The position numbers and the translations under genes are program-made. A model generated the notes under the pieces. That model did not search any database. It saw only the letters and a program-made list of their open reading frames with translations, and was not told the DNA's origin. Source: a virus. From it: a stretch of DNA of 64,000 bases. Location of the stretch: IMG/VR virus record IMGVR_UViG_3300025576_000001, positions 1-64,000 of that record; one strand, written 5' to 3'. Shown here in pieces: positions 15,498 through 23,227 of this stretch. Position 1 is the first letter of the stretch; each line of letters starts with the position of its first letter.

Positions 15498-15689
15498 TTA
15501 CCCCTTGAATCCCGGTGGCCTGCCCTGCCACGCCGGCTCGGGTGCCGGTGGCAGCGTGTCGCCGTCGTCCGGCATCGGGCAGGGCAAGACGATCATGCTG
15601 ACCTTCTTCGCCCGGGCGTCGGCCTTGTCCCGATCCGACCAGACCGAATCGACGGCGTTGCAGCAGTGGACGACATAGACGGTCTTCAA
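15498..15689 (-). CDS. Small hypothetical protein, 63 aa
   Basis: Lies between the glycosyltransferase and the XRE/sigma gene, overlapping the latter by four bases. It begins KTVYVVHCCNAVDSVWSDRD, a strand-then-Asp pattern, and ends in a Pro-rich tail (PPAPEPAWQGRPPG). No domain recognised. Confidence 0.6.
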   Translation of the reverse strand: MKTVYVVHCCNAVDSVWSDRDKADARAKKVSMIVLPCPMPDDGDTLPPAPEPAWQGRPPGFKG

Positions 15690-16315
15690 TGCTCGGTGTC
15701 TTTCTTATAAGGATTTTCGCATCCGGCTTCCGACGCAAACGCGAAAAACTTCTTGCTGCGCGAGGGATGACGTAGCTTGCGCAGGGCCATCTCTTGGATC
15801 TGGCGAATCCTCTCCGGGCTCTTACCTAGTGATACGCCTATTTCGTCCAATGTTTTGTCTGCATCTCCGCCAAGCCCAAACCGTTCCGTAAGGACTTCGC
15901 TCTCAATCGGACTCAAGCTCATCAGAGCCTCGCCCATTAGACCCTCTAGCTGCTTGCGTTCCATTTCAAACTGCGGACCAAGTGCATCTCGCCTGAGCGA
16001 GTCTGGAATCAGCGCTCTTATTTCCTCAGCGTCGAATGAGCGCTCTGCCATTGGCTTGTCCACGGCCAGCACCACTTCTGGAAACAGATCCTCGGGCAGA
16101 ACTCGGTAGAACTTCGCCAGCAACTGCGCACTCGGGCACCATCCGCTTTTGTCTTTCTTACTGGTGGGGGTACACCTGAGATTCTCCAGACTGACGTATA
16201 CGCCATACGACATCCCAACTTTCTCGGACAGTTCGATCGTGCTGAGCCCGAGCGCTTCCCGCCTTGCCTTCAGCAAGTTGTTCTGAAGCTTCACGACCAT
16301 ACGAATCGCTTTCAT
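15686..16315 (-). CDS. XRE-type HTH fused to sigma-70 region 4
   Basis: 209 residues. Residues about 11-75 form a Cro/CI-type HTH domain (LLKARREALGLSTIELSEKV, SYGVYVSLENLR...). Residues about 130-190 match sigma-70 region 4, including LSPIESEVLTERFGLGG, TLDEIGVSLGKSPERIRQIQ and ALRKLRH. Region 2, which contacts the -10 box and core polymerase, is absent, so it is not a complete sigma factor. It may work as a regulator that contacts the -35 element or recruits polymerase. Its sequence is more AT-rich than its neighbours, which suggests acquisition. Confidence 0.85.
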   Translation of the reverse strand: MKAIRMVVKLQNNLLKARREALGLSTIELSEKVGMSYGVYVSLENLRCTPTSKKDKSGWCPSAQLLAKFYRVLPEDLFPEVVLAVDKPMAERSFDAEEIRALIPDSLRRDALGPQFEMERKQLEGLMGEALMSLSPIESEVLTERFGLGGDADKTLDEIGVSLGKSPERIRQIQEMALRKLRHPSRSKKFFAFASEAGCENPYKKDTEH

Positions 16316-16323
16316 CGGGTTTT

Positions 16324-16363
16324 CGGGGCGGAAACCCCGTCCTTTAGGGCGGGGAGGAAGTCA
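16324..16363 (+). repeat. Solitary IS200/IS605 (TnpB-type) right-end-like hairpin
   Basis: CCCCGTCC at 16335-16342 pairs with GGGCGGGG at 16347-16354 around a TTTA loop, followed by AGGAAGTCAAGG. This is the layout of the right end of TnpB elements. It aligns with the end of the TnpB gene at 53019-54230, whose right end reads CTCCTTTAGGGGGCGG followed by AGGATGTCAAGG. No tnpB or tnpA lies next to it. A competing hairpin CGGGG (16324-16328) / CCCCG (16335-16339) is possible. Read on the minus strand it could end FkbM transcripts. Confidence 0.6.
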
Positions 16364-17065
16364 AGGTAGGCACACGATGTCGTATTCCCGCTTGCCGTCG
16401 TAGGGGTTGAACGGAACCCCCGTGCGGATGTCATGGCAGCGCGGGTACTCCAGCCAGCACAGTTCCCGGTGTAGCCCCGCGATGGATGAGCCCGCGGCCT
16501 CCAGGGCGGCGCCGTTGACCTCGATGACCATGATGGGCCGGAACCGCAGGATCGTCATGCGGGCGCCCCGCAGTGCCCGAACCTCGTGCCCCTCGACGTC
16601 CCACTTGATGAGCGCGGGCGAAATCCCCAGGCGATCCAGCGGCAGCACCATGATCGGGACGTTGCCACCGGCCTTGATGCGGCTCGCTCCCACGTTGGGG
16701 TCTCGGGCGATTTCCGCAGTGCCTATGTGGTCGGAGAGTCCGGTCTGGTAGAGCTTCACGCTGGGCAGCTCCCCGCAATTGTGCTGGAGGCACGCGAACG
16801 ACTCGGGCTGCGGCTCGAACGCATGGACAACGCCGGCCTTGGTGGCGTAGGCGGCCGTGTGGTCGCCGAGACTCGCGCCCGCATCGACCACCACGCCGCC
16901 CTCGGGCATCAGGTCCATCACGAGCGGGATGAGACCGCACATGTCGGCGTCGAGTCGGTGTTCCTGCTCGATCCACCGGCTCAGGTGCGTGTCTTCCTTC
17001 AGGACGGCGATCTGTTGCTCGCCTTCGAGGCCGGGGATTGTGCCGGTGGTGTGGATGATGGTCAC
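16361..17065 (-). CDS. FkbM-family methyltransferase
   Basis: 234 residues with the FkbM layout: SAM motif VVVDAGASLGDHTAAYA near residues 58-74, HAFEPQPESFACLQHN, LYQTGLSD and the family motif LIKWDVEGHEVRALRGA near 152-168. These enzymes O-methylate sugars or small molecules. The neighbouring glycosyltransferase suggests methylation of a glycan made by the same island. The stop codon lies inside the right-end-like hairpin region. The start overlaps the stop of the small gene upstream. Confidence 0.9.
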   Translation of the reverse strand: MTIIHTTGTIPGLEGEQQIAVLKEDTHLSRWIEQEHRLDADMCGLIPLVMDLMPEGGVVVDAGASLGDHTAAYATKAGVVHAFEPQPESFACLQHNCGELPSVKLYQTGLSDHIGTAEIARDPNVGASRIKAGGNVPIMVLPLDRLGISPALIKWDVEGHEVRALRGARMTILRFRPIMVIEVNGAALEAAGSSIAGLHRELCWLEYPRCHDIRTGVPFNPYDGKREYDIVCLP

Positions 17066-17280
17066 GGAGACTTCCCCGCCGCGTCCCGCTCGGTCAGCAT
17101 CTTCTCCAGCAGCAGCGCGGTCCCCGCGTGAATCAGCGATCCCTGGGCGGCACGCTCTATCGAGTGCCGGCAGAGAGGCTTCAGGTGCCGGGCCGCTTGG
17201 CAGATGCCCTGATCGTCGATGATGGCCTTGAGCCTCGCCTGGTGCTCGGGCTTGAGCGCGACCGTGTTTTTCTGCTTCAT
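17062..17280 (-). CDS. Small helical protein, 72 aa
   Basis: First gene of the minus-strand island. The start chosen is ATG at 17280 (MKQKNTVALKPEHQARLKAI); a longer frame from 17334 reads as a poorer N-terminus and lacks a ribosome-binding site. The middle has AARHLKPLCRHSIERAAQGS, which resembles a small HTH. No family assigned. Confidence 0.55.
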   Translation of the reverse strand: MKQKNTVALKPEHQARLKAIIDDQGICQAARHLKPLCRHSIERAAQGSLIHAGTALLLEKMLTERDAAGKSP

Positions 17281-17422
17281 GCCCGCCACGGTATCACAAT
17301 CCGCAGCCAATAGACAACATGCAACAAACACCATGTTTGTTGGTGGCTGAAATCGTGAGGTAGCTTACTCGTGATACGCTGCCAGTCTGACCAAGTTGTG
17401 TTACCCGTAAAGGTACACGACC
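17281..17422. promoter_or_regulatory. Divergent intergenic region between island and head genes
   Basis: 142 bases between the divergent starts at 17280 (minus) and 17423 (plus). It must hold promoters for both directions. TACGCT at 17375-17380 and TACACG at 17414-17419 are possible plus-strand -10 boxes, but no convincing -35 partner is visible. Confidence 0.35.
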
Positions 17423-17971
17423 ATGGCCAGCCAAGTAGATCCGAAGAAACTCCAGGACCTATTGAAAAACTCCCAGACGTCGGTGCCCGAGCCCGACGAC
17501 GAGGAGGACGAGCCGGGAGGCACGACGGACGAAGCGGCTGGCGGCGACGAGGAAGAGACCGACGACGAGGAGCCCGAAAAGGAAGAGGCCACCGTCGAGT
17601 CGATCGCCGAGGACCTGAAGCCCGCCGTCGCGACCATCAACGAGATCATCGACGAGTTCCGCACCGGCACCGACGCGCAGCCCAAGGCGGGTGTCGAGCA
17701 GCTCGAAGAGGAACTGGACGCCGAGACGATTCACGACTTCTGCGCCTGGACCGACGAGGCCGGCAAGAAGGACTTCCGGGCGTTGGGCGAGCAGCTCGAC
17801 CTCGAAGACGTCGACGGTTTCGTGGGCTGGTGCCGCGCAGTTCGCAAGATGGAAGAGGAAGGCACCGGCGAAGGTGGAGGCGACGAGGAAGAGGTCGAGA
17901 CGGAGCCCGGGGGTGACGAAGGTGGTGGCGGAGACGAGAACGAAGCCGTCGAGACACCCGAGGACGAGTGA
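17423..17971 (+). CDS. Highly acidic protein, possible scaffold or head assembly factor
   Basis: 182 residues with long Asp/Glu/Gly runs at both ends and a helical middle (VESIAEDLKPAVATINEIID, then AETIHDFCAWTDEAGKKDFR). Very acidic, low-complexity proteins upstream of the capsid gene are often scaffolds or chaperones, but that is inference. The stop overlaps the next start. Confidence 0.6.
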   Translation: MASQVDPKKLQDLLKNSQTSVPEPDDEEDEPGGTTDEAAGGDEEETDDEEPEKEEATVESIAEDLKPAVATINEIIDEFRTGTDAQPKAGVEQLEEELDAETIHDFCAWTDEAGKKDFRALGEQLDLEDVDGFVGWCRAVRKMEEEGTGEGGGDEEEVETEPGGDEGGGGDENEAVETPEDE

Positions 17972-18222
17972 TGCCAGGCAACCTCAAGCGCCCCCAGGCC
18001 GAGCCCGCCATCGGGACCGTCAACACGGATTTGTCGCGGACCCAGGCGCCCGCCGATCCGCGATTCGTTCGCGACGACGAAGCGCTGCCGCCACCGGACG
18101 CCACGGGGCTCTCGGCCAGCGGTGGCAAGGTCGTGGCCAAGACGCCATCGCTCCCGAGCGACCTCGCGGGATACCCGAGAAACAAGCCGGCGTTCGTCGC
18201 GACGCCGAGAAAGCGCACCTGA
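17971..18222 (+). CDS. Hypothetical protein, 83 aa
   Basis: Starts at the ATG that overlaps the preceding TGA; GTG at 17968 is an alternative. Pro/Ala-rich and apparently disordered (PQAEPAIGTVNTDLSRTQAP), with a basic C-terminus. Lies in the head gene run; function unknown. Confidence 0.55.
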   Translation: MPGNLKRPQAEPAIGTVNTDLSRTQAPADPRFVRDDEALPPPDATGLSASGGKVVAKTPSLPSDLAGYPRNKPAFVATPRKRT

Positions 18223-18223
18223 G

Positions 18224-18442
18224 ATGAGCACGCAAGCCATGTCCCCGGGCCGGCGCAAGGCGCTCGCGCTTTCGGGATCGAAGATTCGCCCGGACGTTCA
18301 GTACGCGGCACCCGACGGCCATCCGATGGGACCGGGCGTGCCGGTGCAACTGGCCACCAAAGTCGAAAAACCTTTGCTCGAAACCGGGAGCACCAAAGCC
18401 CCCGCGGCCGAGCGTCGTTTGCCGTTCGCGGCGCGAAAGTAA
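18224..18442 (+). CDS. Hypothetical protein, 72 aa
   Basis: ATG at 18224, two bases after the preceding stop. Basic and Pro-rich (SPGRRKALALSGSKIRPDVQ) with a Lys/Arg C-terminus. Its composition resembles that of the previous gene. No domain recognised. Confidence 0.5.
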   Translation: MSTQAMSPGRRKALALSGSKIRPDVQYAAPDGHPMGPGVPVQLATKVEKPLLETGSTKAPAAERRLPFAARK

Positions 18443-18459
18443 CCACCGAGGAGAACCCC

Positions 18460-18612
18460 ATGTCCGAGATCAAAGACCCCGTGAAAGAGTACGACGCCCA
18501 GCACGGCACCCCCAAGGGCGAGACGCCGTTGGAGCCCGACACGGCTTCGACCGCGATGCCGACCAACGAAAAACCGTTCCCGTTCAAGTCCACGTCCGGC
18601 GGCGCTTCGTAG
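18460..18612 (+). CDS. Small protein, 50 aa
   Basis: ATG at 18460 with GAGGAG nine bases upstream. 50 residues, polar (MSEIKDPVKEYDAQHGTPKG...). Support comes from the strong ribosome-binding site and its place between two head genes. Confidence 0.55.
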   Translation: MSEIKDPVKEYDAQHGTPKGETPLEPDTASTAMPTNEKPFPFKSTSGGAS

Positions 18613-18652
18613 TCGCGGGCTGGAACCATCACACCCTTCAGGAGAAGAACCA

Positions 18653-19354
18653 ATGTCCAGCACCGTCACGAAAGTCAACACCGTCCGCGACAACCTGAAC
18701 AGCAATAAGCTCGGCGTCCAGGCCGATGGGATCGCCAAGGCCCCGCTGGGTGACATCCTGTCGATCCTGCTCAACACCCGCAACCCCAGCGTGACGGTGT
18801 CGGGCACGACCGTCGGCAGCGCCGTCGCGCCGTCGTCCGTCGCGGTCTCGGCCGCCACGGCAGTCTCGCCCGCGTCCGCCGCATATGCGTCGCCCGACCA
18901 GACGACCCTGGCGAACCTGGCGAACGCCCTGCGGACAGATCTGAACCTGGCCGTGACCGACATCGCCAATATCGGCACGCTGCTGAATCAGGCGCGAGCC
19001 GACATCCTGAATCTGCGGTCGGCCCTCGCGGCTGTCACGACCGGCGGGGTCATCGGCGGCGCGACCGAGACCGGCAAGTCCGTCACGTCCAGTACGGGCG
19101 TCTGCGCGGCACTCAGCCAGGCCCCGACGACCAACGGCCTCATCACCGTCAACGCCACCGCGGGCACCAGCACGGGCGTCAAGACGATCATGACCGACCC
19201 GACCCGTCTGCCGAACCCCGGCGAAGTCTACTGGGACGGCGGCGTGAACCTGACGTTCAACATCGCCGATGCCGTCACGTCCTGCGACGTGATCTACAGC
19301 AAGAGCGACCTGTCCCAGTCGGCCTCTTGCCTGATGCGCTCGATGCCCGAGTAG
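18653..19354 (+). CDS. Putative structural protein (head)
   Basis: 233 residues after AGGAGAAGAACCA. The N-terminal part has helical segments (TLANLANALRTDLNLAVTDI, then LLNQARADILNLRSALAAVT). The C-terminal part is beta-rich (GLITVNATAGTSTGVKTIM, EVYWDGGVNLTFNIADAVTS). Length, composition and position ahead of the capsid gene suggest a virion component. Confidence 0.6.
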   Translation: MSSTVTKVNTVRDNLNSNKLGVQADGIAKAPLGDILSILLNTRNPSVTVSGTTVGSAVAPSSVAVSAATAVSPASAAYASPDQTTLANLANALRTDLNLAVTDIANIGTLLNQARADILNLRSALAAVTTGGVIGGATETGKSVTSSTGVCAALSQAPTTNGLITVNATAGTSTGVKTIMTDPTRLPNPGEVYWDGGVNLTFNIADAVTSCDVIYSKSDLSQSASCLMRSMPE

Positions 19355-19374
19355 TCCCCGAACCACCTTCAACA

Positions 19375-19533
19375 ATGAGTTTTCTTCGCGCGACATACGC
19401 CATCCCCGGATCCACCGGGGGCGTCTCTGCCGCGCACAACGTGACTCGATACCCCGCGAGCAGCCGCCCGTTGAAGTCGTCACTCGTGACGACGGCGACG
19501 ATACAGCCGGATGACCGCGACGTAGACGAGTAG
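19375..19533 (+). CDS. Small protein, 52 aa
   Basis: ATG at 19375, frame to 19533. The sequence MSFLRATYAIPGSTGGVSAA is protein-like. The ribosome-binding site is weak (ACCTTCAACA), so the call is moderate. Confidence 0.4.
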   Translation: MSFLRATYAIPGSTGGVSAAHNVTRYPASSRPLKSSLVTTATIQPDDRDVDE

Positions 19534-19552
19534 CCCCGACGAGGAGCGAGTC

Positions 19553-20401
19553 ATGGCAACCGAACCAGTAGCAGCAAACCAACCAGCGAACCCACCCGAC
19601 CCAGCAGCAGCCCCGCCCGGGGCACCAGCGGCAGCGGCCCCAGCGCCCGCGCAGCCGGCCCAGCAAGGCAAGAACGTCATCCTCCCGAGCCGCGCCTTCA
19701 CCGAGCGATTGAAGAAGGCGGAGGAAAAGGGCAGGACGGCGTATCAGGCCGAGCTGGACAAGCAGGCGCAGGAGCGAGGCTTCGCCAACCATGCGGCCAT
19801 GCTCCAGCACCTGGACGCACAGCGAACGACCCGAACGGCACCACGTCCGGCGGCCCCGGCCGCACCGGCGGCAGGTGATCCACCGGCCCCGCCCAAGAAT
19901 CGCAATGACCGTCAGGCCATGGCGAAGTACGAGCAGGACAAGGCCAAGTGGAAGCGCGAGCAAGACCGGAAGGACGCCGAGATCCGCGAACAGAAGCGGC
20001 TGCGGCGCAAGGCAGAGAACCGGGCCAACGCCATTGAGGTGAAGGCCACCCTGGAACGCATCGCCCACGGCGTCGGGATCAAGGACACGGATTACGCCGT
20101 GACCTTGTTCACGCGCGCCCACGAAGGCAAGACCGAAGACGAACTGAAGGGGCTCGACGAAGAGGCATTCTTCAAGGGTCTGCGGACACAGCATCCGTAT
20201 CTGTTCGGCGAAGTCACTGTACCGGCCACCACGGGAACGACCGGACCCGTGCCAGGATCGCATGCGGCACCACGACCAGGCGCCACGGCGGCAGCGGCAG
20301 GAGCAGCGGGCAAAGTCGACGTCAGGGAGATGACGAAGCCGGAGTTCGAGGCGTACAAGCGCGCCAGGGGGATCCGAACCGCATCGACCGGGCTGGGGTA
20401 A
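19553..20401 (+). CDS. Putative scaffolding protein
   Basis: 282 residues immediately before the capsid gene. An Ala/Pro-rich N-terminus leads to charged coiled-coil segments (FTERLKKAEEKGRTAYQAEL, KYEQDKAKWKREQDRKDAEI). A short folded part follows with GVGIKDTDYAVTLFTRAHEG, and the C-terminal helix MTKPEFEAYKRARGI is typical of the part of scaffolds that binds the capsid protein. Its role would be to guide capsid assembly and then leave or be degraded. Confidence 0.7.
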   Translation: MATEPVAANQPANPPDPAAAPPGAPAAAAPAPAQPAQQGKNVILPSRAFTERLKKAEEKGRTAYQAELDKQAQERGFANHAAMLQHLDAQRTTRTAPRPAAPAAPAAGDPPAPPKNRNDRQAMAKYEQDKAKWKREQDRKDAEIREQKRLRRKAENRANAIEVKATLERIAHGVGIKDTDYAVTLFTRAHEGKTEDELKGLDEEAFFKGLRTQHPYLFGEVTVPATTGTTGPVPGSHAAPRPGATAAAAGAAGKVDVREMTKPEFEAYKRARGIRTASTGLG

Positions 20402-20456
20402 CGAGGGGCACGGGGGCTGACAGGCATCACCACAACCGAGAGAGAAAGAGGAAACC

Positions 20457-21875
20457 ATGGACTTCTCAGTCATTCAGCTAGATCCGACGATCCGAGCCCT
20501 CGTGCAAGACAACGCGCTCATCCGCGAGTTCAAGGACGCGCTGTACCCGCGCAACCTGTTCCGCAGTGAGGCCGCCCCGGTGTTGCAGCCGGGACAAGCC
20601 GGTGATCAGTTCATCTTCACCGGGAACGGCCTGATGGCGCCCTCCACCAATCCGCTGCCTCCAGGGAAGGAGCCCGAGCCGGTTTCGTTCGACAAGGAAC
20701 AGTGGAACATGCAGCTCCACCAGTACGCGAACCGCTGCCCCGACACCAGCATGCCGACCAGCATCGTGGCGATCGCGAATCTGTTCACCAACAACGTCCA
20801 CCAGCTCGGCCTGAACGCCGCGCAGTCGCTCAACCGCGTCGTGCGCGATCGGCTCTACAACGCCGGCATGAGCGGATGGACGGTCGCGAACGGCGCCACC
20901 GCCTCCGGGACCAGCCTCCCGGTCATGCGGCTCAACGGCTTCACGACCGCGCGGCGCCCAGACCTGACGGCCGGAAGCCCCGTGCAGTATTCGGCGGTGT
21001 CGTCCTCGAATCCGCTGCCGATCAGCTACATCGGCACCGATGGGAACGTTCACACGGTCAACGTCGTCAACTTCACGTCGCCATTCTCGGGCGACGTGGT
21101 CGGCCCCGGCACCCTCACGACCGACGTGAGTTTGCCGGCCGCGATCTCGAACCGTGGCGTGATCTGGAGCAACGACGCCACCTACATGGTGCGGAGCGGT
21201 GGCGGCAACGGCATCGACTCTCTGACGAGCACGACCAGCAACGGGTTTACGTTCGACCTGTTCCGCGCGGCCATCGGTCGCCTGGAAGACAGCAACGTGC
21301 CGAAGATGCCGGACGGCTTCTACCACAGCCACTTCAACAGCTACTCGAAGAACCAGCTTTTCAGCAGTGACGAGAGCCAGAAGCTCCTGACCTCGCTGCC
21401 TGACTACTACTGGTTCAAGGAGTTCGCGCTGGGCGACATCCTCGGAACCCTCGTGTTCCAGGACACCGAGACCCCGCGGTCCAGCACCGTGGCGGGCGGC
21501 ATCCAGAACGTCTACAACGGCGACGCCCGCAAGGGCGAGCAGTTCGGCGGCGAGATGTGGAACGCCAGCAAGCTGGAAGTCCAGCGCCCGATCTTCATCG
21601 GCGCCGAGGCGGTGTACGAGTACTACGCCGACCTGCGCGGCCTCATCACCGAGGCCGGGCTCAACGGCGAGGTGGGCGACTTCAGCCAGCTCACCAACAA
21701 CGGCGTGGAAGTCAACGCCGACCGCGTGCAGGTCTACCTGCGCGCCCCCGTGAACGTGATGGGCGACCTCGTGACCGGCATCTGGAAGACCATCATGGAC
21801 TGGCCCTGCAGGACCGACGGTGCGACCGGGGATACCGCTCGCTACAAGAGGATCTGCGTCGTCGAGCACGTCTAG
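20457..21875 (+). CDS. Major capsid protein
   Basis: 472 residues directly after the scaffold candidate. N-terminal helices (IRALVQDNALIREFKDALYP) are followed by a long beta-rich body. Blocks include FDLFRAAIGRLEDSNVPKMP, GFYHSHFNSYSKNQLFSSDE and FIGAEAVYEYYADLRGLIT, then VYLRAPVNVMGDLVTGIWK at the end. Size, position and lack of signal or catalytic motifs fit the capsid shell subunit. The HK97 fold is inferred from context. Confidence 0.8.
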   Translation: MDFSVIQLDPTIRALVQDNALIREFKDALYPRNLFRSEAAPVLQPGQAGDQFIFTGNGLMAPSTNPLPPGKEPEPVSFDKEQWNMQLHQYANRCPDTSMPTSIVAIANLFTNNVHQLGLNAAQSLNRVVRDRLYNAGMSGWTVANGATASGTSLPVMRLNGFTTARRPDLTAGSPVQYSAVSSSNPLPISYIGTDGNVHTVNVVNFTSPFSGDVVGPGTLTTDVSLPAAISNRGVIWSNDATYMVRSGGGNGIDSLTSTTSNGFTFDLFRAAIGRLEDSNVPKMPDGFYHSHFNSYSKNQLFSSDESQKLLTSLPDYYWFKEFALGDILGTLVFQDTETPRSSTVAGGIQNVYNGDARKGEQFGGEMWNASKLEVQRPIFIGAEAVYEYYADLRGLITEAGLNGEVGDFSQLTNNGVEVNADRVQVYLRAPVNVMGDLVTGIWKTIMDWPCRTDGATGDTARYKRICVVEHV

Positions 21876-22422
21876 TCACGTGCGCGACCTCGGGACCAAT
21901 CATGTTCGGACCAGGGACATGCTCGACACGAACGGCGACGGCGCCGTCGGGCATGTTCCTGTCGAGTTTGCCCTTCGGGGCAATTAAAGGGCCTGGGCTC
22001 TTTTTGAGCCGTAACCACTCGCGGTCGTGTCGCAGTGGTCTGGCCCGCCAGCGTGGTGGCGGCGCTTCGGCGCCTGCCCATACGAACGCGCTGGATAGCC
22101 GCACTTGTCGCCGGATGGTCGCGGATACGCGCTCGCTTGGTCTGGTCACTCAGCGAGAGCGCCCGCCTTTGATGGCGAACTCCAACGGGCCTCGTGCCTT
22201 GCTGGAGATGTTGTGCGGCGCTCGGGGAGCACGGAACCCTGCCTGTGGCATCGGAACCGCGATCCCCTCTGGCGGCCCCACTGCTAGTCGGTGGTCGGTG
22301 GCTTCGGCCATGACGTCGGACTCTCGCATGAGCAGAACCCATCGTCGTGGGACAAACGACGTATCTGCACGCGCCGGAGTTCAACGCCCCGCCTCTTTTC
22401 GACCAGCAGCAGGAGAGACCCC
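21876..22422 (+). ncRNA. Structured non-coding region after the capsid gene
   Basis: About 547 bases with no convincing coding frame but many exact stems. These include CTCGACA (21922-21928) / TGTCGAG (21960-21966), the palindrome CGACGGCGCCGTCG (21936-21949), TTGCCC-TTCG-GGGCAA (21968-21983), ACCACT (22014-22019) / AGTGGT (22034-22039), CCGCCA / TGGCGG (22045-22062) and GGCGC-TTCG-GCGCC (22061-22074). GCGCTCGCT (22129-22137) also pairs with AGCGAGAGCGC (22152-22162). UUCG loops are typical of stable RNA. A small frame from an ATG at 22328 overlaps the next start as ATGA but reads poorly. Confidence 0.45.
21986..22005 (+). terminator. Putative intrinsic terminator
   Basis: AAAGGGCC and GGCTCTTT form an eight-pair stem with one G-T pair and a short loop, followed by T residues. 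It sits just after the UUCG hairpin downstream of the capsid gene, where a stop or attenuation of the capsid transcript would be expected. Confidence 0.4.
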
Positions 22423-22806
22423 ATGAGCCTACTGAGCGACAAGGCAGCGCAGCGAGTCGCGGCGACCCGCAAGCCCGCCGAACCATCGAAGACGAGTGAG
22501 CCTGCGGCCCCAGCGGACCCGCTGGCCGACGTCGTGGTGTCGGCTGAGGAGTTCACGCGGTCCAAGACCGAGGGGCTGGACGTGGTCGTGGACCCGCCAC
22601 CCACGCCACCCCCTGCCGCCGAAGAACCGAAGGCCAAGGAGCAACCCAAGCCCACGCGCGTGCGGGTCCTGGAGCCCGGCAAGATCATGCTGGGCGGCTG
22701 CATGCAGCGATTCAAGCGCGGCGCCATTCTGGACCAGCGCCACTACGATCCCGAGCACTTCCGTCAGCTTCTGACGGTTCTCACGACGGAGCCGGTCACG
22801 GGGTAG
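22423..22806 (+). CDS. Hypothetical protein, 127 aa
   Basis: ATG at 22423 with AGGAGAG seven bases upstream. Pro/Ala/Glu-rich N-terminal two thirds, then a folded end (VRVLEPGKIMLGGCMQRFKR...HFRQLLTVLTTE) in which GKIMLGG-like sequence is seen in head-tail joining proteins. Function unknown. Confidence 0.6.
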   Translation: MSLLSDKAAQRVAATRKPAEPSKTSEPAAPADPLADVVVSAEEFTRSKTEGLDVVVDPPPTPPPAAEEPKAKEQPKPTRVRVLEPGKIMLGGCMQRFKRGAILDQRHYDPEHFRQLLTVLTTEPVTG

Positions 22807-22807
22807 C

Positions 22808-23227
22808 ATGCTGAGCCCCGCCGAAAGAGTCCGGGTCAAGTACCACCTGGGGTATCCCTTGCTGTCTGCTGTCCCGGCGCTGAACGCCGGCATCCCGGTC
22901 TCGACCCCCATGTTGAGCATCGTGGATCTGGCGATGAACAGCCTTCTGCCCGACGGCGAGCCGATGGTGCGGGAGCAAATCGCCCGCTGCGACCAACTCG
23001 ACCAGGCCATCATCGACGCTCAGATCCGCATGCAGGTCAGCAAGGTCGACGGCGTGGAGATGCGGGAACACGAGACTGACCTCCTCGACGTGGAGTATGC
23101 GCGGCAAGCGGCGCGCCTATCGGACATCCTGCACGCCCCGTTCTATCCGTTCTCGACCCGCTACAGGTCGATGCAGCAGTTGGGGCTTGGTGGACGAGTT
23201 CAGACCGGCATGATCGGAGTCGCCTGA
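22808..23227 (+). CDS. Putative head-tail connector protein
   Basis: 139 residues, helical (SPAERVRVKYHLGYPLLSAV; LDQAIIDAQIRMQVSKVDG; VEYARQAARLSDILHAPF). Small helical proteins in this place between capsid and tail genes are commonly connector or neck components. Its stop overlaps the next ATG. Assignment by context. Confidence 0.5.
   Translation: MLSPAERVRVKYHLGYPLLSAVPALNAGIPVSTPMLSIVDLAMNSLLPDGEPMVREQIARCDQLDQAIIDAQIRMQVSKVDGVEMREHETDLLDVEYARQAARLSDILHAPFYPFSTRYRSMQQLGLGGRVQTGMIGVA

Noticed and set aside
17281-17334. Longer start for the small minus gene at 17334
   Set aside because: Cys/Ala-rich leader without ribosome-binding site; ATG at 17280 gives a normal start.
20478-21869. Long minus-strand frame across the capsid gene
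   Set aside because: It mirrors GC-rich codon use of the capsid gene; the composition is His/Arg/Val-rich and not protein-like.
22332-22500. Small frame VGQTTYLHAPEFNAPPLF
   Set aside because: Reads well for about 25 residues but lacks a ribosome-binding site and overlaps deep into the gene at 22423.
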